The notes under the pieces are model-generated. The model was not told the DNA's origin and made no database searches. It worked only from the letters and a program-made list of their open reading frames with translations. The position numbers and the translations under genes were made by a program. Of a stretch of DNA of 64,000 nucleotides, positions 7,868-16,348 are shown piece after piece (position 1 is the first letter of the stretch; every line of letters starts with the position of its first letter). The stretch covers positions 62,001-126,000 of the forward strand of contig NZ_BMIQ01000009.1 of assembly GCF_014642635.1 (NCBI RefSeq), written 5' to 3'. This DNA is from Aureimonas endophytica. Its GTDB lineage: Bacteria > Pseudomonadota > Alphaproteobacteria > Rhizobiales > Rhizobiaceae.

Positions 7868-8563
7868 ATGGCACGATCCAACATTCTGATCATCACGACC
7901 TCGGCCGCGACGATGGGCGGCACGGGCAAGCCGACCGGCCTCTGGTTCGAGGAACTGGCGGTGCCCTACTATGCCTTCGTGGATGCGGGTGCCGAAGTGA
8001 CGCTTGCCTCGATCGCCGGCGGGCCGGTGCCGATCGATCCGCGCTCGGTGAAGCCGAAGGGTGAGAACGAGGCGAGCGTCGACCGCTTTCTCGGCGATGC
8101 CGCGGCATCGAAGGCCCTGGCCGAAACGCCCGCCGTCGCCGCCCTCGAGGGTACGGCCTATGATGCGGTGGTCCTGCCGGGCGGCCATGGCACGATGTTC
8201 GACCTGCCGGAGAGCGCGGAACTTGCCGCGCTGGTCGGCACGGCCTGGGCGGCGGGCAAGGTGATCGCCGCCGTCTGCCACGGCCCGGCCGGTCTGGTGC
8301 AGGCGAGAGACGAATCCGGCGCGCCGCTGGTGCGGGGCCGCCGCGTCACCGGCTTCTCCGACAGCGAGGAGCGCGCCGTCGGCCTGGACGAGGCGGTGCC
8401 CTTCCTCTTGGAGTCCCGGCTGCGCGAGCTTGGCGGGCGCTACGAGAGCGGCGCCGACTTCCAGCCCTTCGCCGTGGTCGACGGCCGGCTCGTCACCGGC
8501 CAGAACCCCGCATCCTCGGCGCTGACCGCGCAACGGGTGCTGGAGGCGCTTGCGGCAGGCTAA
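7868..8563 (+). CDS. DJ-1/PfpI family protein (type 1 glutamine amidotransferase-like)
   Basis: A 231-residue single-domain protein of the DJ-1/PfpI superfamily, closest in layout to the Hsp31/glyoxalase III-like branch. The nucleophile elbow is AAVCHGPAGLV with the reactive Cys; WFEEL near residue 25 carries the conserved Glu; VVLPGGHGTMFDL follows the family pattern. The likely activity is detoxification of methylglyoxal-type aldehydes or chaperone action; the sequence does not decide. AAGGAG lies 8 bases before the ATG at 7868, which selects this start over the longer open frame. Divergent from the LysR regulator. Confidence 0.85.
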   Translation: MARSNILIITTSAATMGGTGKPTGLWFEELAVPYYAFVDAGAEVTLASIAGGPVPIDPRSVKPKGENEASVDRFLGDAAASKALAETPAVAALEGTAYDAVVLPGGHGTMFDLPESAELAALVGTAWAAGKVIAAVCHGPAGLVQARDESGAPLVRGRRVTGFSDSEERAVGLDEAVPFLLESRLRELGGRYESGADFQPFAVVDGRLVTGQNPASSALTAQRVLEALAAG

Positions 8564-9125
8564 AAGGCGGGGTCCGTGCCGTCAGCATAAGAGCCAGCTT
8601 GATGAGGACGGCAGTTCACGCCATTCCTACGGGCGACCAACTCGCATGGCAGGATGGCTTCGAGCGCGCTCGGCGGCAATCCCTGGATCGGACCACACTG
8701 AAGGGGCCGGCCGCCAAGCGCTCACCAGATCGAGAAGGCCCGGGACGCGGCGGCATGATGGCGATCTTCGCCCGCGATGCCGCGATGGCCGGAAACGGGA
8801 CGGCTGGCCCGACATCGAAGCACAACCACGGCGGCAGGTATCTTTGTCGTCCTCTTGTCATATGCCTGTAACGCAGGGATCCTAAGCCAGCTACGGAGAT
8901 GGCCGGATCTGTCCGGCGGCAGGAGTGGAACGGCGTGGTCGCCGATCTCCTCCGTCCGGGAGGCATTCGATCGGTTCGAATGCGCGACGGCACGTCTTCG
9001 ATGCTTGTTTGAGATGGGCCGCGCCTTCCGTTCGGAACGCGTGGTTGCTTCGGCTGCGATCGGCGGGCCGGGTGGAGCGATCCGTCCAAGGCACGGCGGG
9101 CGCGGCCCCATTGGATGGAGACCCT
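8564..9125. other. 562-bp non-coding stretch upstream of the ABC importer
   Basis: No convincing gene is seen; open frames here lack a ribosome binding site and family resemblance. The notable content is the Pho-box array at 8844-8872. If transcription starts just after it, about 235 bases of leader precede the binding-protein gene. The leader contains GC-rich repeats but no riboswitch I recognise. Confidence 0.5.
8844..8872 (+). promoter_or_regulatory. Pho box: three PhoB half-sites at 11-bp spacing
   Basis: Three 7-mers occur at exact 11-bp steps: TTGTCGT (8844-8850), TTGTCAT (8855-8861) and CTGTAAC (8866-8872), matching the direct-repeat plan of PhoB sites (CTGTCAT, 4-bp spacer, CTGTCAC-like). 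A weak -10-like TCCTAA lies about 10 bp downstream. It precedes an importer operon that ends in a glycerophosphodiesterase, which fits phosphate-starvation control. Confidence 0.72.
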
Positions 9126-10274
9126 ATGAATCGGCGTGACTTTCTCGCTGCGTCCGCGATCGGCGCGGGCATGATCGCGATGCCGCGCATCGCCTCGGCC
9201 GCCACGCAGATCGACGTGTTCTGTGGCTCGGACAAGAATATCGGCGACTTCTGGGCCAATGTGGTGCGTCCGGCCTTCGAGAAGGCCCATCCCGGCCTGT
9301 CTCTCAAGCTGACCGATGCCACAGGCACCTCGGCCAGCGGCATGCGCGCCATCGCCGACCGGGCGCTCGCCGCGCTCAAGGCGAAGTCCGATCCGCAGGT
9401 CGACATGTTCGAGCAGTTCGACTCGAATCTGCCGGCGGGCGGCATCGAGGCCGGCCTCTGGATGGAATTCTCGGCCGCGACCCTGCCGGGCTTCGACCGG
9501 ATCAACCCGCTCGCCTTCGCCGGCAGCCACGCGCTGCCCTATCGCGGCTCGCAGGTGCTTCTCGCCTATGACACGACCAAGCTCGACCCGGCCAAGGCGC
9601 CGAAGACCTGGGAACAGCTCGTCGCCTGGATCAAGGCCAATCCCGGCCAGTTCGTCTACAACCGGCCGGACAAGGGCGGCTCGGGCGGCAATTTCGTGCG
9701 CCGCGCCATCCACGAGGTGAACGGCCGCGATCCCGCGCGCTTCACGGTCGACAATTTCAGCGCCGACTTCGCCGAGAAGGCCCTGACGCCCGCCTGGAAG
9801 CTCCTCGCCGAGCTCGGACCCGATCTCTACGACAAGGGCGGCTACACCGCCGGCAACACCCAGTCGATCCAGCTCCTGTCGCAGGGCGTCGTGACCATGG
9901 TTCCGGTCTGGTCCGATCAGGTGCTGCAGGCGATCGACCAGGGCGTCCTGCCGGAAACGACCGGCCTCGTCCAGCTCACCGATCTGGCGCTCTGCGGCGG
10001 TTTCTCCCGCATGACCGTATTCTCCAACGGCGCGCACAAGGACGCGGCGATGAAGCTCGCCGCCTTCATGGTGACGCCTGAGATGCAGGAAGCGGTCATC
10101 ACCAAGATCGGCGGTCTGCCGGCGGTCACCTGGGATCACCTTTCGAGCGATCTGCGCCAGAAATATGCCGCCGTCATCCCGGCGACGATCCCGGTCTTCC
10201 CGGACGGCGACTGGGAGAAGGCCGTGAACGACGGCTGGTTCCGCAACGTCGCGCCGCAGATCAGCCGCACCTGA
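9126..10274 (+). CDS. ABC transporter substrate-binding protein (probable phosphodiester importer)
   Basis: A 382-residue periplasmic binding protein. The N-terminus has a twin-arginine-like signal (MNRRDFLAASAIGAG) and a cleavage site near ASA-AT at about residue 25. The mature part follows the extracellular solute-binding fold used for small organic anions and polyamines, for example the segment LPYRGSQVLLAYDTTKL. GGAGA lies 7 bases before the ATG. It is the first gene of a five-gene operon (binding protein, two permeases, ATPase, glycerophosphodiester phosphodiesterase) and lies behind a Pho box, so a glycerophosphodiester is the likely ligand. That substrate is inferred from context; the fold alone would also allow a YnjB-like or polyamine ligand. 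Confidence 0.8.
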   Translation: MNRRDFLAASAIGAGMIAMPRIASAATQIDVFCGSDKNIGDFWANVVRPAFEKAHPGLSLKLTDATGTSASGMRAIADRALAALKAKSDPQVDMFEQFDSNLPAGGIEAGLWMEFSAATLPGFDRINPLAFAGSHALPYRGSQVLLAYDTTKLDPAKAPKTWEQLVAWIKANPGQFVYNRPDKGGSGGNFVRRAIHEVNGRDPARFTVDNFSADFAEKALTPAWKLLAELGPDLYDKGGYTAGNTQSIQLLSQGVVTMVPVWSDQVLQAIDQGVLPETTGLVQLTDLALCGGFSRMTVFSNGAHKDAAMKLAAFMVTPEMQEAVITKIGGLPAVTWDHLSSDLRQKYAAVIPATIPVFPDGDWEKAVNDGWFRNVAPQISRT

Positions 10275-11167
10275 TGACAGAGGCGGTTTCCCATATCGAG
10301 CCGGCGCGCAGTCGCGCGCCGGCGGATCGGGGCAACCTCGCCGGGCTGCTCCTGGTCGCCCTGCCGGTTCTCCTCGTCTTCGCCCTGATCGTCTATCCGA
10401 TCCTGTCCGCGATCGTGACGACCCTGGTCGTCCGTCAGCCGGAGGGCGGGCTGGCCGTCTCCTTCGCCTCCTATGCCTTCTTCTTCAGCGACGCCTACAG
10501 CCTCGCCAATCTCGGGCTGACGCTGTGGACGACGCTCATCTGCGCCGCGCTGCTCGTCGCCGTCGGACTGCCGATCGCGCTCTACCTGCGCTTCTCGTCC
10601 GGCCGGTTTGCCGCCTATGTGCAGGCCCTTGCGATCTTTCCGATGTTCGTGCCCTCGATCATCCTCGCCTATGCGCTGATCCGCACGATCGGGCCGAACG
10701 GCGCCGTCGACCTCCTGCTCAACGCCGTCGGCCTGCCCAAGCTGCCCTCGCCCTATCTGACGCCCTGGGGCCCGGTGATCGGCCTCGTCTGGGACAACCT
10801 GCCGCTCACCGTCCTGATGCTGACGGCGGGTCTCGGCGCCATTTCCGACAGCTCGGTCGAGGCGGCGCGCGACGTCGGCGCCGGACCTTTCCGCATCTTC
10901 CTGTCGATCATCCTGCCGCGCATGACCAACGCCCTTCTCGTCACGGCGGCCTTCGCGGTGCTCGGCATCTTCTCGGCCTTCACGCTGCCCTACATGCTCG
11001 GCCGCGCCTCGCCGGAAATGATGGGGCCCTTCATGCAGCGGACGTTCGGCGACAACAACGACCCGCAGAACGCGATGACGCAGGCGGTCGTCACCTTCGC
11101 CATCTGTCTCGTCTTCGGTGTGTTCTACGTGCGCTCCATCGCCAGAAACCGGAAGGCGAAAGGATGA
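10274..11167 (+). CDS. ABC transporter permease 1
   Basis: A 297-residue inner-membrane protein with about six hydrophobic segments, the first at residues 24-46 (GLLLVALPVLLVFALIVYPI). The cytoplasmic EAA loop, EAARDVGAGPFRIFLSIILP, contacts the ATPase and marks the binding-protein-dependent permease family. Its ATG shares one base with the stop codon of the binding-protein gene, and its end overlaps permease 2 by 4 bp, so the subunits are translationally coupled. It should pair with permease 2 as a heterodimer. Confidence 0.9.
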   Translation: MTEAVSHIEPARSRAPADRGNLAGLLLVALPVLLVFALIVYPILSAIVTTLVVRQPEGGLAVSFASYAFFFSDAYSLANLGLTLWTTLICAALLVAVGLPIALYLRFSSGRFAAYVQALAIFPMFVPSIILAYALIRTIGPNGAVDLLLNAVGLPKLPSPYLTPWGPVIGLVWDNLPLTVLMLTAGLGAISDSSVEAARDVGAGPFRIFLSIILPRMTNALLVTAAFAVLGIFSAFTLPYMLGRASPEMMGPFMQRTFGDNNDPQNAMTQAVVTFAICLVFGVFYVRSIARNRKAKG

Positions 11168-11988
11168 CGCCCGCGCCCCGTTCCGCCCGCCGCGCCGACT
11201 GGCTCGGCCTCGGCCTGTCCGTCCTTCTGACGCTCGTCATCGCCCTGCCGCTGATCGTCGTCGCGGTCTGGGCCTTCAGCGAGGTCTGGCGCTATCCGGC
11301 CCTCGTGCCGCAGCGCTTCGGCCTGCGCTTCTGGCAGGAAACCCTGGCGCGTCAGGATGTCTGGGACGCGCTGTCGATGAGCCTCCGGCTCACCGTCACC
11401 GTCACGGTCCTCTCCGCCGTGATCTGCCTGCCGGCCGCCTATGCCTTCGCCCGCATGCGCTTCGTCGGGCGGGATCTCCTCTTCCTGTCCTTCCTCGCGT
11501 CGCATGCCTTTCCCAAATTCGGCCTTCTGGTGACGATCGCCGGCATCTTCCTGCAGCTCGGCCTCGTCGGCACGTTCTGGGGCGTCGTCGTCATCCAGCT
11601 CGTCGCGACGCTGATGCTGATGATCTGGATTCCGGTCGCCGCGTTCCAGAATGTCGACCGGCGCATGGAGGAGGCGGCGCGCGACGCCGGGGCCGGGCCG
11701 TTCCGGGTGTTCTGGTCGATCACGCTGCCGCAGGCGGCGCCGACCATCGCGGCGGCGGTGCTCCTCACCTTCGTCGCCACCTTCTACGAGACGGAAGGGG
11801 CCTGGCTCATCGGCGCGCCGAAGCTGACCACCATGCCCGTCCTGATGATCTCCTTCATCAACAACCAGATGGTCGTGCAATACGGCGCCGTGCTGTCGGT
11901 CATGCTCTGGGTTCCCTCCTTCATCGCAATGATGTTCGCGCGCCGTGTCGTCGGCACCGGCGCCTTCGCCCAGGGCTTCGGCGCCTGA
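11164..11988 (+). CDS. ABC transporter permease 2
   Basis: A 274-residue membrane protein with six predicted helices, the first at about residues 15-36. The EAA loop is EEAARDAGAGPFRVFWSITL, nearly the same as in permease 1, so the two are related subunits of one heterodimer. The ATG at 11164 sits in an ATGA overlap with the stop of permease 1. A 25-bp gap follows before the ATPase gene. Confidence 0.9.
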   Translation: MTPAPRSARRADWLGLGLSVLLTLVIALPLIVVAVWAFSEVWRYPALVPQRFGLRFWQETLARQDVWDALSMSLRLTVTVTVLSAVICLPAAYAFARMRFVGRDLLFLSFLASHAFPKFGLLVTIAGIFLQLGLVGTFWGVVVIQLVATLMLMIWIPVAAFQNVDRRMEEAARDAGAGPFRVFWSITLPQAAPTIAAAVLLTFVATFYETEGAWLIGAPKLTTMPVLMISFINNQMVVQYGAVLSVMLWVPSFIAMMFARRVVGTGAFAQGFGA

Positions 11989-12013
11989 CGGCCCAAGAGA
12001 CGAAAGACCCAGC

Positions 12014-13111
12014 ATGGCTCGTTTGACGATCAAGGATATTTCGAAAAGCTTCGGGACCGGCTTCGCGGTCGATTCCGTGTCGCTCGACGTGGAGGACGGC
12101 GAGCTCGTCTGCCTGCTCGGCCCGTCCGGGTCGGGCAAGTCGACGCTGCTGCGAATGATCGGCGGCTTCGAGACGCCGACCGCCGGCACGATCTCCATCG
12201 ACGGGCGGGACGTGACCCGGCTGCCGCCGGAAAAGCGCCCCACCGGCATGGTGTTCCAGAGCCACGCGCTCTGGACCCACATGAACGTCTTCCAGAACAT
12301 CGCCTTCGGCCTGAAGCTGCGCGGCCTGCCGCGCGCCGCGATCGCCGAGAAGGTGGAGGGGGCTCTCGCCCTGGTCGGCCTCGCCGGCTATGGCGGGCGC
12401 ATGACGGCCCAGCTGTCCGGCGGGCAGCAGCAGCGCGTGGCTCTGGCCCGCTCGCTGGTGCTGGAGCCGAAGATCCTGCTCCTCGACGAGCCCTTCGCCA
12501 GCCTCGACCAGCACCTGCGCGAGCGGCTGCGCGAGGAGGTGAAGGACATCCAGACCCGCCTCGGCATCACCACGCTCTTCGTCACCCACGGCCAGGACGA
12601 GGCCCTGGCGCTGGCCGACCGCATCGTGGTGATGCGCGACGGGCGGACCGAGCAGATCGCCGGGCCGTCCGAGATCTATCGCCATCCGAAGACCGAGTTC
12701 GTCGCCGGCTTCATCGGCTCGATGAACTTCGTGCGCCACGAGGTGCGCGGCGGCCGCGTGCAGCATCCCGACCTGACGCTCGCCCTGCCGGTGCCGGATG
12801 GCGAGGTGGTGCTCGCGTTTCGCCCGGAAGCCGTATCGCTCGGCGGCGCGCCGCTAGCCGGCGGGGCGAGCGTGCATCGCGGCATCGATTTCGGGACGCA
12901 TCGCATGATCGATATCGATCTGTCCGACGGCAGCCGCGTCAAGGCGATGGTGCCGCCCGCCGAGGACTGGCAGAAGGACCAGCGCGTGGCGCTGACGATC
13001 GGCGCCTGCTTCGCCTTTCGCGACAACCGGCTGATCCACGAATCCGCCACGGCCGGCGGCCCGTCGCCGGCCATCGCGGCGCCGGACGGACGCGACCTCG
13101 CCCATGCGTGA
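12014..13111 (+). CDS. ABC transporter ATP-binding protein
   Basis: A 365-residue ATPase of the spermidine/sulfate/glycerol-3-phosphate (UgpC-like) group. It has Walker A GPSGSGKST (about residue 38), the signature LSGGQQQR, Walker B ILLLDEPFASLD, and the switch His in FVTHGQDEAL. The last about 100 residues form a TOBE-type domain, which in this group binds regulators or substrate. The start at 12014 begins at the usual family N-terminus (MARLTIKDISKSFG). It overlaps the next gene, the phosphodiesterase, by 8 bp, which ties the transporter to that enzyme. Confidence 0.92.
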   Translation: MARLTIKDISKSFGTGFAVDSVSLDVEDGELVCLLGPSGSGKSTLLRMIGGFETPTAGTISIDGRDVTRLPPEKRPTGMVFQSHALWTHMNVFQNIAFGLKLRGLPRAAIAEKVEGALALVGLAGYGGRMTAQLSGGQQQRVALARSLVLEPKILLLDEPFASLDQHLRERLREEVKDIQTRLGITTLFVTHGQDEALALADRIVVMRDGRTEQIAGPSEIYRHPKTEFVAGFIGSMNFVRHEVRGGRVQHPDLTLALPVPDGEVVLAFRPEAVSLGGAPLAGGASVHRGIDFGTHRMIDIDLSDGSRVKAMVPPAEDWQKDQRVALTIGACFAFRDNRLIHESATAGGPSPAIAAPDGRDLAHA

Positions 13112-13985
13112 GACGAACGGGGAGTCCGCTGGGGCAGTGCGCGGCGCCGCCGGCGTGGCGCTGGACCGGGACGGCCATCGGTGCCTGCTGAAATGGCATC
13201 GCGGGCGCCGGCGCGCCGGCGATCTCGCCTTCACCGCCGCCCGCATCGCCGAGGGCATGGCGCTCGGCGCCAGCATGGAGATCGACCTCCGGCGCCATGG
13301 CGGCGGGGGCTTCGCGGTTCTGCACGACGAGGATCTCCATCCGGCGACGACCGGGCGGGGACCGGTCGCCGCTGCCGGCCGCGAGACGCTGCGGGGCCTG
13401 CGGCTCGCGGCGCCGGACGGCGCGCCGACCGACCATCCCGTGCTGCTGCTGGAGGATCTGGCGCGGATCATGGCACGGGCGGGCGGCCATCCGGAGGCGC
13501 TGCTGCAACTCGACATGAAGACGCCCGCCGCCGCCATCGGCCCGGCGGACGCCGCCGCCTTCGCCGAGACGGTGGGGCCGGTCGCCCGCTGGATGATCCT
13601 GTCCTCGGGCGACGCGGCCAGCGCGGCGCTCCTGTCGCGGGCCTGCCCCGAGCTTCGCCTCGGCTACGATCCCTGCCATGACGACAGCGCGGCCGAATTG
13701 CGGGCGAGCGGCGATTTTTCCGGCTTCGTGGCGCAGGCCGTCGCGGCCGCGCCGGAGGCGGGCATGATCTATCTGGATCACGAGCTGGTCCTCCTGGCGG
13801 AGGAGCGGGGCTTCGATCTCGTCGGCGCCTTCCATGGCGAGGGCCGGACGGTCGACGCCTATACGATCGCCTCGGCGGCGCCGGAGAACCTCCGGACGGT
13901 CGAGCGCCTGCTGGCGCTCAAGGTCGACCAGATCACGACGGACGACCCGGAAGGCCTGGAAGCGTTGGTGCGGGGCCGCCGCTGA
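13104..13985 (+). CDS. Glycerophosphodiester phosphodiesterase (GDPD)
   Basis: A 293-residue GDPD-fold TIM barrel. Catalytic signs are HRG at residues 32-34, MEIDL with E59 and D61 as metal ligands, and the second catalytic His in VLHDEDL at 74-75. These enzymes cut glycerophosphodiesters to glycerol-3-phosphate and an alcohol. There is no signal peptide, so it should act in the cytoplasm on imported substrate. It is translationally coupled to the ABC ATPase (8-bp overlap), which is the main reason for calling the transporter a phosphodiester importer. The HRG is preceded by LLKW rather than the usual IAH, a small departure from the family norm. Confidence 0.85.
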   Translation: MRETNGESAGAVRGAAGVALDRDGHRCLLKWHRGRRRAGDLAFTAARIAEGMALGASMEIDLRRHGGGGFAVLHDEDLHPATTGRGPVAAAGRETLRGLRLAAPDGAPTDHPVLLLEDLARIMARAGGHPEALLQLDMKTPAAAIGPADAAAFAETVGPVARWMILSSGDAASAALLSRACPELRLGYDPCHDDSAAELRASGDFSGFVAQAVAAAPEAGMIYLDHELVLLAEERGFDLVGAFHGEGRTVDAYTIASAAPENLRTVERLLALKVDQITTDDPEGLEALVRGRR

Positions 13986-14003
13986 AGCCCGGCCCTGCGC
14001 GGC

Positions 14004-14027
14004 GCCCGCCGGCCCTTTCCGGCGGGC
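14004..14027. terminator. Hairpin between convergent genes
   Basis: A perfect 9-bp stem GCCCGCCGG/CCGGCGGGC with a 6-base loop lies between the GDPD gene (plus) and the inositol-monophosphatase-family gene (minus). It has only a short TTCC after it, and could serve both strands. Confidence 0.55.
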
Positions 14028-14051
14028 TTCCGGCCGATCCGGCGCCGGCTG

Positions 14052-14876
14052 TCAGCCGGCGGGCGCGAAGCCGGCGAGCAGCCAGGGATGAATGGCGCGG
14101 TTGGCGGCCAGGATATCGCCGCTCTCCCGCACCGCGCCGCCCGCGAAGGAGGTGACGATGCCGCCCGCCTCGCGCAGGAGCAGCATCGCGGCCCCGTAAT
14201 CGTGCAGCGACAGGCCGTCCTCGAAGAACCCGTCCAGCCGCCCGCAGGCGACATAGGCGATGGAGAGGGCGGCGGAGCCGAGGCGCCGCACGCCGGCCGT
14301 CTCGGCCATCAGCCGCCGCAGCGCGCCGAAATAGACGTCTTCCGGCACGGACCTGACCTGGCTCGGCACCGGCAGGCCGGCGCCGATCAGGGAATCCTCG
14401 ACCGTCGCATTGTCGATGGCCGCGATCGGCGCGCCGTTCAGAAAGGCGCCCTTGCCGGCTTCGGCGCTGAACAATTCGCCCAGCATGGCGTCGTAGACGA
14501 CGCCGGCGACCACGTCGCCACCTTCGACGATCGCGATCGTCAGGCCAAAATGCGGGATGCCCCAGGCATAATTGGTCGTGCCGTCGATCGGATCGATGAA
14601 GATGACGGGCGCGCCGGCGGGCGCCTTGCGGTTGCCGACCTCCTCCTCGCCGTCGATCGCATGGTCCGGAAAGGCCGCGACGAGATCGGCGACGATCGCG
14701 CGCTCGACCGCGACGTCCATCTCCGTCTGATAGTCGCGCGGCGCCTTGGCCAGGAGATCGCCATGCCGGCGGCGCGTCAGGCCGGCACGGGCGATGGCGC
14801 CGCCTTTCAGCGCGGCGGCGGCAAGGGCCTGCAAACGAGGAGAGGCGGTCGGCGAGAGATGGGAAGACAGGGACAT
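14052..14876 (-). CDS. Inositol monophosphatase family protein
   Basis: A 274-residue metal-dependent phosphatase of the SuhB/IMPase fold. The metal-binding motifs are present: IDGEEE (about residue 75), DPIDGTTNY (about 95) and, near the C-terminus, HDYGAAMLLLREAGG, which stands in for the usual WDxAA-x-LLxxEAGG; the aspartate is kept but the preceding Trp is His. Possible substrates are myo-inositol phosphate, 3'-phosphoadenosine phosphate (CysQ-like), or histidinol phosphate. It is convergent with the phosphodiester import operon; if that operon takes up glycerophosphoinositol, this enzyme could release inositol, but that is inference. No Pho box was seen before it. Confidence 0.85.
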   Translation of the reverse strand: MSLSSHLSPTASPRLQALAAAALKGGAIARAGLTRRRHGDLLAKAPRDYQTEMDVAVERAIVADLVAAFPDHAIDGEEEVGNRKAPAGAPVIFIDPIDGTTNYAWGIPHFGLTIAIVEGGDVVAGVVYDAMLGELFSAEAGKGAFLNGAPIAAIDNATVEDSLIGAGLPVPSQVRSVPEDVYFGALRRLMAETAGVRRLGSAALSIAYVACGRLDGFFEDGLSLHDYGAAMLLLREAGGIVTSFAGGAVRESGDILAANRAIHPWLLAGFAPAG

Positions 14877-15191
14877 GGGAATGATTGCGGGGCCGATACG
14901 AATTCGTTGGCGGGGAGGGGAGGTTGCGATGTCGGGAGGACCAACGGGCGCTCATGGCACGTCGTCGTGATGGTTGTGTGACGGCGGTGGCGGGTCGGCG
15001 CATCCACAAGCCTTTCGGTCGGGATATTCCGACCCACGTCCGATCGGGCGCCATCGGCGCGACGTCCCGGTCGATGATCTTCGCGAGCGGCCATGCGCGC
15101 CCGCGATTTCGATCCGCCGATCGCCGGGCGCCCTCGTCGGCGGGGCGACGCATTCCCATATGAATCCGATGCAGCAAGGACCATCGCAGCG
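14877..15191. other. 315-bp intergenic stretch between divergent genes
   Basis: It separates the minus-strand IMPase-family gene from the plus-strand Gre-like gene, so it should hold both promoters. I see no clear -10/-35 pair, repeat or RNA structure apart from short GC hairpins such as GGTCGGGATATTCCGACC (about 15016-15033). Confidence 0.4.
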
Positions 15192-15662
15192 ATGAGCGTC
15201 GCTTTCGTCAAGGAACCCAATGAGGATCAGGTCGAGGTCCTGCCCGATCGCGATCTCGGCACCGAGCCCAATCTCGTCACGGCGCGCGGCCTCGAACTCA
15301 TCGACGCCGCGCTCGCCGAGGGCGAGGCGGGGCTCGCCGCCGCCCGGGAGGCGGGCGACAAGATCGCGATGGCGACGCTGAACCGGGATCTGCGCTATTG
15401 GCGCGCCCGGCGGGCGACGGCGCAGCTGGTCGAGCCGCAGGCCGGCAGCGATGTGGTCCAGTTCGGCAGTGCCGTCACGATCGAGCGCGACGACGGGCGT
15501 CGCCAGCGCTTCCGCATCGTCGGCATCGACGAGGCCGATCCCGCCAAGGGGCTCGTCTCCTATCTCTCGCCGCTCGCTCGCGGTCTCGTCGGCAAGGCCG
15601 TCGGCGACGTGGCGCGGGCCGGTCCTGGCGAGGCCGAGATCGTCGCGATCGCCCATGACTGA
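15192..15662 (+). CDS. GreA/GreB-family transcript cleavage factor-like protein
   Basis: A 156-residue protein with the Gre layout: an N-terminal helical hairpin (ALAEGEAGLAAAREAGDKIA up to about residue 80) and a C-terminal FKBP-like domain (about 90-156; VQFGSAVTIERDDGRRQRF, LVSYLSPLARGLVGKAVGD). True Gre factors insert the coiled coil into the RNA polymerase secondary channel and use two acidic residues at its tip. The tip here is not the usual 'EN' or 'DE' pair in an obvious way, so it could be a Gre homologue with another role, as is common in Hyphomicrobiales. AAGGA lies about 12 bases before the ATG. Confidence 0.75.
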   Translation: MSVAFVKEPNEDQVEVLPDRDLGTEPNLVTARGLELIDAALAEGEAGLAAAREAGDKIAMATLNRDLRYWRARRATAQLVEPQAGSDVVQFGSAVTIERDDGRRQRFRIVGIDEADPAKGLVSYLSPLARGLVGKAVGDVARAGPGEAEIVAIAHD

Positions 15663-15726
15663 AGGATCGCTCGATTGCGGCCGGCACCGCCGCCTCGGCG
15701 GAGCCGTGAGGACGAGGGGAGGGCGC

Positions 15727-16218
15727 ATGGCGCGACTCGCCCTCTCGGCGCTGCTCCTGTCGCTGCCCGGCGCGGCGCTCGCCCGCGATGTCGGCGAGGT
15801 CTCCACCGCCTTCAAGCTCATCGGCCCGAACCACAAGATCGTCATCACCGCCTTCGAGGATCCGAAGATCGCCGGCATCAGCTGCTATGTGGCGCGGCCG
15901 CGCACCGGCGGCCTGCGCGGCGCCGTCGGCATCGCGGAAGATCCGGCGATCGCCAGCGTCTCCTGCGTCCAGACCGGGCCGATCGTCTTTTCCGACGCGA
16001 TCGCGCCCGGCGAGAGCGGCGAGGGGGTGTTCGACGAGCGCCGCTCGCTGATCTTCAAATCGCTGCAGATCGACCGGATCTTCGACAAGGCGAATGGCAG
16101 CCTCGTCTATGTGGCGCGCACGACGCGGCTGATCGACGGCTCGCCGCAGACCTCGCTGTCGGTCGTGGCGCCGATGACCTGGAACGGCACCGCGCCGCAG
16201 CCCGCCCGGCTTCGCTAG
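15727..16218 (+). CDS. creA: CreA family protein
   Basis: A 163-residue exported protein. Signal peptide MARLALSALLLSLPGAALA is followed by the CreA pattern: VGEVSTAFKLIGPNHKI, a Cys-containing segment ISCYVARPRTGG, VSCVQTGPI and DRIFDKANGSLVYVARTT. Two cysteines (in ISCY and VSCV) probably form a disulfide in the periplasm. CreA is widespread in Proteobacteria but its function is unknown; in E. coli it only shares a locus with the CreBC system. GGGGAGGG before the ATG is a good ribosome binding site. No creBC genes are nearby. Confidence 0.88.
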   Translation: MARLALSALLLSLPGAALARDVGEVSTAFKLIGPNHKIVITAFEDPKIAGISCYVARPRTGGLRGAVGIAEDPAIASVSCVQTGPIVFSDAIAPGESGEGVFDERRSLIFKSLQIDRIFDKANGSLVYVARTTRLIDGSPQTSLSVVAPMTWNGTAPQPARLR

Positions 16219-16348
16219 CCAGCTTCGGGACATTCGGCCCCCGCCGCCTTGCGGGGCCTCCCGGCGGGGCATAGGCGGTTTTCGAGGCGCGTCCGGGCCC
16301 TAACTGCCCCGCGCCTTACCGCTTTCCCGTTTCGAGACGAGGTTCGCC

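Noticed and set aside
8777-9139. 120-codon plus-strand frame upstream of the ABC importer
   Set aside because: No ribosome site or family match, and it covers the Pho box and the probable promoter.
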